Origin: Acetobacteraceae bacterium | GTDB lineage: Bacteria; Pseudomonadota; Alphaproteobacteria; Acetobacterales; Acetobacteraceae | Direction of reading: 5' to 3' | DNA length: 34,860 nucleotides | Assembly: GCA_027483125.1 (NCBI GenBank) | Contig: JAIXVH010000444.1 | Span: forward strand, 1-34,860 | Part shown: positions 1 through 7,314 of the stretch, piece by piece | Layout of the letters: each line of letters begins with the position of its first letter | How positions within the stretch are numbered: position 1 is the stretch's first letter | Position numbers and translations under genes: made by a program | The notes under the pieces: model-generated | Seen by the model: the letters and a program-made list of their open reading frames with translations, nothing else | Databases searched by the model: none | Told to the model about the DNA's origin: nothing

Positions 1-251
1 GGGGCGAGGATCAGCGCCGGGCGCTGCAGCGCCTCCACCACCTTGGCCATGGTGAAGGTCTTGCCCGAACCGGTGACACCCAGCAGCACCTGGTCGCGCT
101 CACCGGCCTCCAGCCCCGCGATCAATTCGCGGATCGCGTTGGGCTGGTCGCCATTCGGCTCGAAGGGGCTTTCCACGCGCAAGCTGTGCGTGCGCGGCAG
201 CGGCGCCTGGCGGATCGGCTTGAAGGTGACCGGGGTGAAGAGCGAATTCAT
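1..251 (-). CDS. uvrB: Excinuclease ABC subunit B (UvrB), N-terminal part, cut by window edge
   Basis: UvrB is the DNA-damage verification helicase of nucleotide excision repair and acts with UvrA and UvrC in the cytoplasm. Only the first 83 codons are present, reading leftward from an ATG at 251. The translation contains the family's N-terminal [11 protein letters not shown] block and then the Walker A region [16 protein letters not shown], which is diagnostic of UvrB. The start is supported by a G-run directly upstream and by the family's usual distance of about 30 residues from the start to the FEP.GDQ block. The rest of the gene lies beyond position 1. The EAL gene is divergent, with about 120 bases between the two starts. 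Confidence 0.95.
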   Translation of the reverse strand, partial: MNSLFTPVTFKPIRQAPLPRTHSLRVESPFEPNGDQPNAIRELIAGLEAGERDQVLLGVTGSGKTFTMAKVVEALQRPALILA

Positions 252-371
252 CCCCCCAATCTAGGCCCGATGCGCCCGTGGCGGGAGGGCGCGCCCGCAT
301 TCACGCGCTTGTGCAGCCGCGCCGCTTTTCGTGTTGATGGTCCGCCCCATGGCTTGAGGCATGTTCGCGCC

Positions 372-1175
372 ATGAAAATGCGAGCCCAGCCGGGCCTCTA
401 TCCACGAAGTGCGGATGCGCTGATGGCCGGCGCCGGCGCGCTGCGCATCGCCCTGCAACCCATCGTCAGCGCCGATGACGGCCGGGTGATGGGGCATGAG
501 GCATTGCTGCGCGGCCATGCCCTCTTGGGCTTCGACACACCGCTTGAACTGCTCGACCAAGCCGCGGCGCTTCACTGCCTGCCTGCGCTGGAGGCGCAAC
601 TGCATGTTCGCGCGCTGGAGGCCTTTGCCGATATCGCCCCGCCCTCGGCCACGCTGTTCCTGAACCTTGATGGCCGTTCAGTGGCGATGGCCGGGCTCGG
701 GGTGCTGGCACCGGCGCTAGAGGCCGCGAAGCGCCTGGGCATCGGCTATGGGCGCATCTGCATCGAACTGGGCGAGACGCATCGTGGCCTGCTGGCGCCG
801 GACACCGCGGGGCTGCTGCGCGCCATGGGTCTGCGCGTGGCGCTGGATGATCTGGGCAGCGGCTTTTCGGAAATCCGCAGCCTGGCCGGTGGCGCGATCG
901 ACGTGGTGAAGCTTGACCGCGTGCTGGTGTTTGAATCCGGGCGTGACCCGCGCCGGCAGGATTTCCTGGCCGGCCTGGTGCGTTTCGCCCATGGCTTGGG
1001 CGCCCAGGTGGTGGCCGAGGGTGTGGAAACCGCCGCCGATTGCGCCGCCTGCCGCGCCGCCGGCGTGGACCTGCTGCAAGGCTGGTTCATCGCCCGCCCC
1101 GAGGAGGACCACCCGAGCCTGGCGCGGCACTACCCGCAGGTGGCGCCGCGCCCGGCCGCCTTCGCGCGGCATTGA
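372..1175 (+). CDS. EAL-domain c-di-GMP phosphodiesterase (stand-alone)
   Basis: This 267-residue protein is essentially one EAL domain, which hydrolyses cyclic di-GMP to pGpG. All the catalytic positions I can place are kept: EAL at residues 43-45, N98 in FLNLD, E132 in IELGE, the DD pair at 159-160 in LDDLGSGFS, K180 in VVKLD, E216 in VVAEGVET and Q236 in LLQGW. It therefore looks active. No sensory domain, signal peptide or membrane segment is visible. The same frame is open further upstream, into uvrB. I chose the ATG at 372 because it precedes the domain by a short leader and has a weak GAGG about 13 bases upstream; the exact start is uncertain. A hairpin follows the stop codon. Confidence 0.88.
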   Translation: MKMRAQPGLYPRSADALMAGAGALRIALQPIVSADDGRVMGHEALLRGHALLGFDTPLELLDQAAALHCLPALEAQLHVRALEAFADIAPPSATLFLNLDGRSVAMAGLGVLAPALEAAKRLGIGYGRICIELGETHRGLLAPDTAGLLRAMGLRVALDDLGSGFSEIRSLAGGAIDVVKLDRVLVFESGRDPRRQDFLAGLVRFAHGLGAQVVAEGVETAADCAACRAAGVDLLQGWFIARPEEDHPSLARHYPQVAPRPAAFARH

Positions 1176-1193
1176 CCGCGGCCCGCGGGCGGC

Positions 1194-1212
1194 CCCAGGC
1201 TCGCCGCCTGGG
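1194..1212 (+). promoter_or_regulatory. Hairpin touching the acyl-CoA dehydrogenase ribosome binding site
   Basis: CCCAGGC (1194-1200) and GCCTGGG (1206-1212) form a perfect 7-bp stem with a 5-base loop. The 3' arm includes the first two bases of the GGAGG ribosome binding site (1211-1215) of the gene starting at 1224. It may end EAL transcription or mask the binding site. No U-run follows, so terminator activity is doubtful. Confidence 0.4.
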
Positions 1213-1223
1213 AGGAACCAACA

Positions 1224-2393
1224 ATGCCAGACGCGCTGCTGCCCACAGCCGCCGAGTTCGACACGTACCTGGACAGCATCCGCCGCCTGGTGCGTGACGC
1301 GCTGATCCCCGCCGAGCCCCGGCTGGACGGCCAGGAAACCCTGCCCGAGGACCTGACCCAGCGCTTGGCGGAGATCGGCCTGTTCGGCATCTCCATCCCC
1401 ACGCGCTGGGGCGGCCTGGGGCTGACCATGGAACAGCAGGTGCGCGTGATGTTCGAGGTGACCTACGCCTCGGCCGTCTATCGCGCGCGGTTTTCCACCA
1501 CGATCGGGCTGGGCAGCCAGCCCATCCTGTACAACGGCACCGATGCGCAGCGCGCCGAATGGCTGCCGCGCATGGCCAGTGGTGAAGCCACGGCGGCGTT
1601 TGCGCTCACCGAACCCGAGGCCGGCTCGGACGCCGGCGGCGTGCGCACCCATGCCCGGCGCGATGGCGATGACTTCGTCATCAACGGCTCCAAGCGCTAC
1701 ATCACCAATGCCCGCCAGGCGGATGTGTTCATCGTGATGGCCCGCACCGAGGCCGGCACGCGCGATGCAGCCGGCATCTCGGCCTTCATCGTGCCGGCGG
1801 GCACGCCCGGCCTGTCCTGCGGGCCGGCCGATCGCAAGATGGGCCAGGATGGCAGCGCGACGTCGGAGGTGTTCTTCGATGATGTGCGCGTGCCGGCATC
1901 GGCACTGATTGGCGGGCGTGAGGGCGGCGGCTTCAAGACCGCCATGCGGGGCATCAACCATGCCCGGCTGCATGTGGCCGTCACCTGCGTGGGCCAGGCG
2001 CAGCGCCTGCTGGACGAGACGCTGGCCTATGTGAAACAGCGCAACCAGTTCGGCCAGCCGTTGGCGGAATTCCAGCTGGTCCAGGCGCATCTGGCCGATA
2101 GCCGCGCCGATGTGCTGGCAGCCCGCAGCATGATCCTGGAAACCGCCCGCGCCTTCGATGCGGCGGGCGAAGCACAGGGCGGCATCATCGCCGACATCGC
2201 CTGCTGCAAATTGTTCGCCTCCGAGATGCTGGGCCGCGTGGCCGACCGTGCGGTGCAGCTGCATGGGGGGGCGGGCTATATGCGCGGCATGGTGGTCGAG
2301 CAGCTGTTCCGCGACGCACGCCTGTTCCGCATCTTCGAAGGCGCGTCCGACATCCAGCGCCTGCTGATCGGCAAGACGATGGTGCGGTCATGA
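1224..2393 (+). CDS. Acyl-CoA dehydrogenase family protein
   Basis: This 389-residue flavoprotein belongs to the acyl-CoA dehydrogenase family, which introduces an alpha,beta double bond into acyl-CoA thioesters with FAD and passes electrons to ETF. It has the usual family length and order: a helical N-terminal domain, the FAD/substrate signature AFALTEPEAGSDAG near residue 130, a central beta domain, and a C-terminal helical domain with KQRNQFGQPLAEFQ and LHGGAGYMRGMVVEQLFRDA. The catalytic base is expected at E372 in RIFEGASDIQR, the position used by short-chain and related members. A GGAGG at 1211-1215 lies 8 bases before the ATG. The stop overlaps the next gene's start (ATGA), so the dehydrogenase and the binding protein are probably made together. 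The acyl substrate cannot be told from sequence. Confidence 0.93.
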   Translation: MPDALLPTAAEFDTYLDSIRRLVRDALIPAEPRLDGQETLPEDLTQRLAEIGLFGISIPTRWGGLGLTMEQQVRVMFEVTYASAVYRARFSTTIGLGSQPILYNGTDAQRAEWLPRMASGEATAAFALTEPEAGSDAGGVRTHARRDGDDFVINGSKRYITNARQADVFIVMARTEAGTRDAAGISAFIVPAGTPGLSCGPADRKMGQDGSATSEVFFDDVRVPASALIGGREGGGFKTAMRGINHARLHVAVTCVGQAQRLLDETLAYVKQRNQFGQPLAEFQLVQAHLADSRADVLAARSMILETARAFDAAGEAQGGIIADIACCKLFASEMLGRVADRAVQLHGGAGYMRGMVVEQLFRDARLFRIFEGASDIQRLLIGKTMVRS

Positions 2394-3325
2394 AGCGCCG
2401 TCTTTTCCTCGCAGCACCCGCGCTCGCGCTGCCCGCGGCCGCGCAGCCGCAATCCTTGCGCATCATCAGCCCCTATGCGCCCGGCGGCGCGTCGGACACG
2501 CTGTCGCGCTTCGCCGCGCAAGCCCTGAACGAAGCGCTGGGCGTGACCGCGGTGGTGGAAAACCGGCCGGGCGCGGGCGGCAATCTGGGGGCGGAAATGG
2601 TCGCGCGCGCGGCACCCGATGGCGCCACCTGGCTGACCATCGCCGCGGCGCACGCCGCCAATGTCACGCTCTATCGGCGCCTGCCCTTCGACATCCTGCG
2701 CGACTTCGTCCCCGTGGCGGTGCTCGGCATGGTGCCCAATATCCTCTGCGTGCACCCTGGCGTGCCCGCGCGCAGCTTCCCCGAATTCATCGCCTGGGCG
2801 CGCACGCAGCCGCAGGGCATCAATTACGGCAGCGCCGGTATTGGCACGTTGCCGCATCTGATCATGGAACTGGTCCGCCATCGCGCGGGCTTCCAGGCGG
2901 TGCATGTGCCCTTCCGCGGCAGTGCGCCGGCCATCACCGAACTGGTCTCCGGCCGCATCCAGGCGACCTTCGAGAACCTGCCACCCTCGGCCGCGCAGGC
3001 GCGCGCCGGCGGCATCCGTGCCATCGCCATGTCCACCGCGCAGCGCCTGCCTGACTGGCCGGATGTGCCCACCGTCGCCGAGACCTGGCCGGGCTTCGAG
3101 GCCGTGGCCTGGCAGGCTTTGATGGCACCGGCCGGCACGCCACCTGCCATGGTCCAGCGCGTGGCCGACACCGTGCTCACCGCCGCACGCAACCAGGCCA
3201 CACGCCTGCGCGGCATGGGGATCGAACCCGGCACGATCGGGCCCGACACCTTCCCCGCCTTCCTGCGCGCCGAGGTGGAGAAATGGGCCGAGGCGGTGCG
3301 GATTTCCGGGGCGACGGCGGAGTAG
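2390..3325 (+). CDS. Bug/TctC-family tripartite tricarboxylate transporter substrate-binding protein
   Basis: This 311-residue periplasmic solute-binding protein is of the Bug (TctC) type, which captures carboxylates for tripartite tricarboxylate transporters. It begins with a short exported leader (MKRRLFLAAPALALPAAAQ, with an RR pair) that probably ends near residue 18. The family blocks follow: PYAPGGASDTLSRF, VVENRPGAGGNLGAEMVA and the later INYGSAGIGTLPHL. It overlaps the acyl-CoA dehydrogenase by four bases, suggesting the captured acid is activated and oxidised by that enzyme; this is inference. No TctA or TctB membrane subunit lies in the window, as is usual for expanded Bug families. 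A strong hairpin follows the stop. Confidence 0.92.
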   Translation: MKRRLFLAAPALALPAAAQPQSLRIISPYAPGGASDTLSRFAAQALNEALGVTAVVENRPGAGGNLGAEMVARAAPDGATWLTIAAAHAANVTLYRRLPFDILRDFVPVAVLGMVPNILCVHPGVPARSFPEFIAWARTQPQGINYGSAGIGTLPHLIMELVRHRAGFQAVHVPFRGSAPAITELVSGRIQATFENLPPSAAQARAGGIRAIAMSTAQRLPDWPDVPTVAETWPGFEAVAWQALMAPAGTPPAMVQRVADTVLTAARNQATRLRGMGIEPGTIGPDTFPAFLRAEVEKWAEAVRISGATAE

Positions 3326-3330
3326 CGCCC

Positions 3331-3357
3331 TGGGGGAGGGACGCTGTCCCTTCCCCA
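3331..3357. terminator. Terminator-like palindrome between convergent genes
   Basis: A 12-bp stem (TGGGGGAGGGAC with GTCCCTTCCCCA, one G:U pair) closes a 3-base loop. It sits in the 41-base gap between two convergent Bug-protein genes, where a bidirectional terminator would be expected. No clear T-tract follows on either side. A closely similar palindrome occurs at 28756-28782. Confidence 0.6.
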
Positions 3358-3366
3358 ATGCGTACC

Positions 3367-4305
3367 CTACCGTCGCCAGGGACTGCGCTGCCACATCGCC
3401 CCATACTCCGCCGCCTGGGCTTGCACGAAGGCGGTCATGGTTGCGCGGTCCATGTGGCGCACCACGACGAAGTCGCGTTCGGCCATGGCGCGGAATTCGG
3501 GGTTGTGTGCGACCTCGCGGATTGCGTCTTCCCAGCGGCGCAGTGCGGGTTCGGGCGTGCCGGCAGGCAGGGCGATGCCGCGGGCGGAGCCGGCGGCGAG
3601 TGGGAAGCCGTTCTCGGCGAAGGTGGCGATGTCCGGTGCGCGGTCCCAGCGTTCGCGCTCCATCAGCGCCAGCACGCGCAATGCGCCCTGGTTGTGCGCG
3701 CGCACCGTCAGCGACACGGTGGAGACACTGCCCGCCACATGCCCGCCTTGCACCAGCTGCACCGCCTGCGCGGCACCCGGCGTGGGCACCCAGGTGAAGC
3801 GCACGCCGGCCGCGGCTTCCAGCTGCATGGTGGCCAGATGTGGCGCGCTGCCGGCGCCGGCACCGGCGATGGTGATTTCCTCGGGGCGTGCGCGGGCATC
3901 CTCGACCAGCTCGCGCAATGTGCGCCAGCGGGCGTTGGGTGCCACGAACAGCGTGTAGGGTTCGTCGGTCAGCAGGCCGGCATAGGCGAAGCTGTCCAGC
4001 CGATAGCGCGGCGTGTTGTCGAACAGCGCCGTGACCAGTGCTGGGAAGGAGACGAGGGCGGCGTGGCGGCCATCGGCGGGGGCCTGCGCCATGTCGTTCA
4101 GCATGATCATGCCACCCGCGCCGGGGCGGTTCACAACGATGATCTGCGCCCCCAGCAGCCGTTCCAGGAAGGGGGCGGCCATCCGCGCGGCGAGGTCGAT
4201 ATTGCCGCCGGCGGCGAAGCCCACGAAGAGCTGGATGGGCCTTTCCTGCGCCCGGGCGATGGCGGGCAGGGCAAGGGCGGTGAGGAGGGTGCGGCGATGC
4301 GGCAT
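3367..4305 (-). CDS. Second Bug/TctC-family substrate-binding protein
   Basis: This 312-residue exported binding protein is of the same Bug family as its convergent neighbour but clearly diverged from it. The leader MPHRRTLLTALALPAIARA carries an RR pair and an AxA-type cleavage site near residue 19. The family signature appears as LFVGFAAGGNIDLAARMAAP and VVNRPGAGGMIMLNDMAQ; the first block has FAAGGNID where PYAPGGxxD is usual, which may reflect a different ligand. It is transcribed away from the LLM monooxygenase gene at 4402, with 96 bases between the starts that could hold both promoters. No transporter membrane components are nearby. The ligand is unknown. Confidence 0.9.
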   Translation of the reverse strand: MPHRRTLLTALALPAIARAQERPIQLFVGFAAGGNIDLAARMAAPFLERLLGAQIIVVNRPGAGGMIMLNDMAQAPADGRHAALVSFPALVTALFDNTPRYRLDSFAYAGLLTDEPYTLFVAPNARWRTLRELVEDARARPEEITIAGAGAGSAPHLATMQLEAAAGVRFTWVPTPGAAQAVQLVQGGHVAGSVSTVSLTVRAHNQGALRVLALMERERWDRAPDIATFAENGFPLAAGSARGIALPAGTPEPALRRWEDAIREVAHNPEFRAMAERDFVVVRHMDRATMTAFVQAQAAEYGAMWQRSPWRR

Positions 4306-4401
4306 AGCGCCACGCTACCATTGCCGACCGGGCGCGGCGCAAGTTTGCAGGTGGACGGGCGGCACGTTCCATCGCAGGCTCTGCCCAGTCGGAGGGCACC
4401 C

Positions 4402-5466
4402 ATGCTGCGATTCAGCAACTTCCTGTTTCCCGAAAGCCGCGATCCGGCGCACGACCAGGATGTGATCCAGGAATCGCTGGAGGAAGCCCGCCTGTGCGAC
4501 GAGCTGGGCGTGGAGGTGCTGTGGCTCGCCGAGCACCATTTCGACGGCAATTGCGCCTATGTGGACCCGGTCACCTTTGCTGCCGCCGTGCTGTCCTGCA
4601 CGAAGCGCATCAAGGTGGGTTTCGCTGTGGCGCAAGTCTCGCTGCATCACCCCACGCGGCTCGCCGAGCAGATGTCGCTGCTCGACAATATCGGGCGCGG
4701 CCGCGTGATCGTGGGGTTGGGGCGCGGCACGGCTTACAACGTCTACGAATACCAGGGCTATGGCATCCCGGCCGAGGAGGCGCTGGAGCGCTACGAGGAG
4801 GCCGAGCAGATCATGCTGCGCGCCTGGACCAGCCCCGATGGCTTCGAGCACCAGGGCAAGTTCTGGCAGATCCGCATGCCGCATTTCCGCCCGCAGCCCT
4901 TCACCCAGCCGCACCCCTATCTGATCCGCGCGGCGAGCAGCGAGGATGGCGCGCTGCACCTGGCACGCCGCGGCGTGCCCTTCCTGATGAATGTGCAGTC
5001 GCTGGAGACCACGGCCACGCGGCTTTCCGCCTATCAGCGCGCGATGGCCGAGAGCGGCTTCGACGCGGCCCATATCGCCCGCTGCATGGATGAGAGCTGG
5101 GTCTGGCGCAATGTCGTGGTGGCCGAGACGGATGCGCAGGCGCGTGAGATCGCCATCCCGGCCTTCGAGGCGATGCAGGCGCATCGCAAGGCCCTGCGCG
5201 AGCGCATCTATGCCGAGCAGGGCGTGATCATGAAGAAGGAAACCGCGCCGCCCGCCCGCGTGAATCCCGACCACGCGCTGATCTGCGGCAGCCCCGAGAC
5301 GGTGGCCGCCCGGATGGCCGAGATCGACGCGACCGGCGTGGGCGGCGTGATCTGCGCCTTCCGCCTGGGCCCGATGGATGCGGCGGTGACGCAGCGCAGC
5401 ATCCGCCTGTTCATGGAGCGCGTGGCGCCGCGCTTCCAGGCGCCGGTGGCCGCGGCCGCCGAGTGA
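4402..5466 (+). CDS. LLM-class (luciferase-like) flavin-dependent monooxygenase
   Basis: This 354-residue protein is of the bacterial luciferase-like superfamily, a TIM-barrel flavoenzyme group that uses reduced FMN and oxygen. Visible family blocks are EARLCDELGVEVLWLAEHHF near residues 32-52, VGFAVAQVSLHHPTRLAEQ near 74-92, and GRGRVIVGLGRGTAYNVYEY near 99-118. The AEHHF motif is typical of the alkanal-monooxygenase-like branch. The frame is open for more than 1 kb upstream, but the ATG at 4402 is chosen because GGAGGG (4391-4396) precedes it at good spacing and the family's N-terminal strand starts here. A flavin reductase partner is not adjacent. Its stop codon abuts the stop of the convergent cupin gene with no gap. 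The substrate is unknown. Confidence 0.92.
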   Translation: MLRFSNFLFPESRDPAHDQDVIQESLEEARLCDELGVEVLWLAEHHFDGNCAYVDPVTFAAAVLSCTKRIKVGFAVAQVSLHHPTRLAEQMSLLDNIGRGRVIVGLGRGTAYNVYEYQGYGIPAEEALERYEEAEQIMLRAWTSPDGFEHQGKFWQIRMPHFRPQPFTQPHPYLIRAASSEDGALHLARRGVPFLMNVQSLETTATRLSAYQRAMAESGFDAAHIARCMDESWVWRNVVVAETDAQAREIAIPAFEAMQAHRKALRERIYAEQGVIMKKETAPPARVNPDHALICGSPETVAARMAEIDATGVGGVICAFRLGPMDAAVTQRSIRLFMERVAPRFQAPVAAAAE

Positions 5467-5799
5467 TCAATCCACGATGAACAGCGTCGCACCGGTGGCG
5501 GTGCGGCTGCGATGCGGCGCGTCCCCGAAATCGGAGACGTGATAGCTGGTGCCGGGTTTCATCACGAATTCCCGGCCATCCTTCAATTCGCTGATCATCT
5601 CGCCCGTCAGCACCAGCAGCACATGGCCGCGGTCGCACCAATGGTCGGCCAGGTAGCCGGGCGAGTATTCCACCATGCGGATGCGCGCATCGCCCATCAT
5701 CACCGTGCGCCAGGTGGCGTGGCCGGTCTCACCGGGGTGCTGCGTGGCGGGCACGGCGGACCAATCGGTGACGGTGAAGGCATGGGCGGGAAGTTGCAT
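5467..5799 (-). CDS. Small cupin-fold protein (DHCW-cupin-like)
   Basis: This protein of about 110 residues has a single-cupin pattern: VEYSPGYLADHWCDRGHVLL followed by LTGEMISELKDGREF, PGTSYHVSDFG and PHRSRTATGATLFIVD. It resembles the small 'DHCW motif' cupins, whose function is not established. Histidines in DHWCDRGH and a late PHRS could bind a metal. The frame extends further upstream, but the ATG at 5799 directly precedes conserved-looking sequence and leaves 108 bases to the flavoprotein gene. It is the last gene of the minus-strand creatininase/flavoprotein group, so a supporting role in that pathway is possible but unproven. Confidence 0.75.
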   Translation of the reverse strand: MQLPAHAFTVTDWSAVPATQHPGETGHATWRTVMMGDARIRMVEYSPGYLADHWCDRGHVLLVLTGEMISELKDGREFVMKPGTSYHVSDFGDAPHRSRTATGATLFIVD

Positions 5800-5907
5800 G
5801 CGGCAGGCTCCGTGGAGTTGGCGGTCAGCGCACAAGAAAACGCTGCGCTGTGCAAGCATGGCTGTCATTCCTGGGCCAGCCGCGCGCCCACCCATGGGCA
5901 GCGCCAC

Positions 5908-7314
5908 TCACTCCAGGATTTCTTCCACCTCGCCCAGCGTGCCGAACAGGTAATGCGGGCGCGGCTTGGCGGGCGTCCAATCCGGATCCTCGAAGCCCAA
6001 CATTTTGCCGGGGTTCATCAGCCCCTTGGGGTCGGCCTCGCGCTTGAAGGCTGCCTGGCCGGCATCCACGCGCTTCATCCCGCCTTCCTCCAGCGTGAAG
6101 ACATGCGGGTTGAAGATCGGCGCGCCGGCGGCGTCGTGGATGGCGATGATCTCCGCCAGGCGCTCTTCGGTGGTGTATTTCACCAATTGCAGGCCGAAGC
6201 ACACCACATCGCCGCCATAGCGCACGAATTCGAGGTGCATCGGCACCTCGTCGCCGAACTGCGCCACCATCTGTTCGATCAGCGCGAAATGGTTCGGCGG
6301 CGGGAACAGCGTCTGCAGATAGGTATAGGAACGGTCGGTCTTCAGCACCTGCAGCGTGGTGTGGTTCCAGCTGTGTTCGTAGAGCGGCACCGCAGCCTGT
6401 TCCGTCTCGCAGCGATAGAGTTCGCGCCCGCCCATGCGCGTGACCATGGGCGCCACCACCTCGATATATTCGGGGGCCAGCATGCCCAGCACCACATGCA
6501 TCCCCTCCGGGATCACGCCCTCGAGCGCCTTGAAATGCCGCTGCGGGATGGGTGCGGCCACGACGCAGGCCAGCTTCTTCACCACGCCGTCGCTCGCCAC
6601 CAGGGCTTCGGCGAAACGCGCGGCTTCCAGCAACGTCGGGAAGGCCCAGAGCAGGTCCACCCAGTCATGCGCGGGTGCCAGCGGCATCTCCAATTCGGTG
6701 ATGACGCCATTGGTGCCATAGGCGTGGTTCACGCGCGCAATGTCATCGCCGCGCAGTTCCAGCACGCGGGGCTCGGCCTCCATGGTCAGCACGCGCAGGC
6801 CCAGCACGTTCCCGGCCTCGCGCAGCATGCCATAGGTGCAGCTGCCGATGCCCGAGGAACCGCCGGCGATGAAGCCGCCGATCGTCGCGGTGCGCTTGGT
6901 GCTGGGGTGGAAGCGCAACTCGCCGCCCACGGCCGCGCGGGTGTGGCGGTCGATGTCGATCAGCTTGGCACCGGCCTGGATGCGCGCGCGGCCGGGCTTG
7001 CACCACAGCACCTGGTCCAGCCGCGACAGGTCCAGCACCACGCCGCCCTTCAGCGGCATGGCTTGCCCGTAATTGCCGGTGCCCGCGCCGCGCGGCGTGA
7101 GCGGGATGTCGCGCGCGAAGCAGGCGCGCATCACTGCGCGCACCTCCTCCTCATTGCGGGGCAGGGCGATGACATCGGCGCAGGCATTGTTCAGCTGCGC
7201 CTTCAGCACCGGCGAATACCAGAAGAAGTCGCGCGATTTCTGCCGCACCATGGCCGGATCGGTGATCCATTCGATCTGCGGCAGTTCGGCCATCAGGCCG
7301 GCGATGTCGTGCAT
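5908..7314 (-). CDS. FAD-binding oxidoreductase (VAO/PCMH family), copy A
   Basis: This 468-residue flavoprotein is of the vanillyl-alcohol-oxidase/GlcD type. The PCMH FAD-binding domain shows PLTPRGAGTGNYGQAMPLKG at residues 71-90, then RFHPSTKRTATIGGFIAGG and a glycine-rich stretch leading to GLRVLTM. The C-terminal half ends with the FAD-oxidase signature LMNPGKM. Members oxidise alpha-hydroxy acids, alcohols or aldehydes; the substrate here is unknown. An N-terminal KSRDFFWYSPVLKAQL motif and a later SWNHTTLQVLK motif are shared with the gene directly upstream, with which it is co-linear. The two genes join through TGATG, so translation is coupled. The pair may be a duplication or may form a hetero-oligomer. 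Confidence 0.9.
   Translation of the reverse strand: MHDIAGLMAELPQIEWITDPAMVRQKSRDFFWYSPVLKAQLNNACADVIALPRNEEEVRAVMRACFARDIPLTPRGAGTGNYGQAMPLKGGVVLDLSRLDQVLWCKPGRARIQAGAKLIDIDRHTRAAVGGELRFHPSTKRTATIGGFIAGGSSGIGSCTYGMLREAGNVLGLRVLTMEAEPRVLELRGDDIARVNHAYGTNGVITELEMPLAPAHDWVDLLWAFPTLLEAARFAEALVASDGVVKKLACVVAAPIPQRHFKALEGVIPEGMHVVLGMLAPEYIEVVAPMVTRMGGRELYRCETEQAAVPLYEHSWNHTTLQVLKTDRSYTYLQTLFPPPNHFALIEQMVAQFGDEVPMHLEFVRYGGDVVCFGLQLVKYTTEERLAEIIAIHDAAGAPIFNPHVFTLEEGGMKRVDAGQAAFKREADPKGLMNPGKMLGFEDPDWTPAKPRPHYLFGTLGEVEEILE

Noticed and set aside
717-2264. Minus-strand open frame of 515 codons opposite the acyl-CoA dehydrogenase
   Set aside because: It has low-complexity His/Gln/Ala composition and no motif, while the plus strand has all acyl-CoA dehydrogenase signatures.
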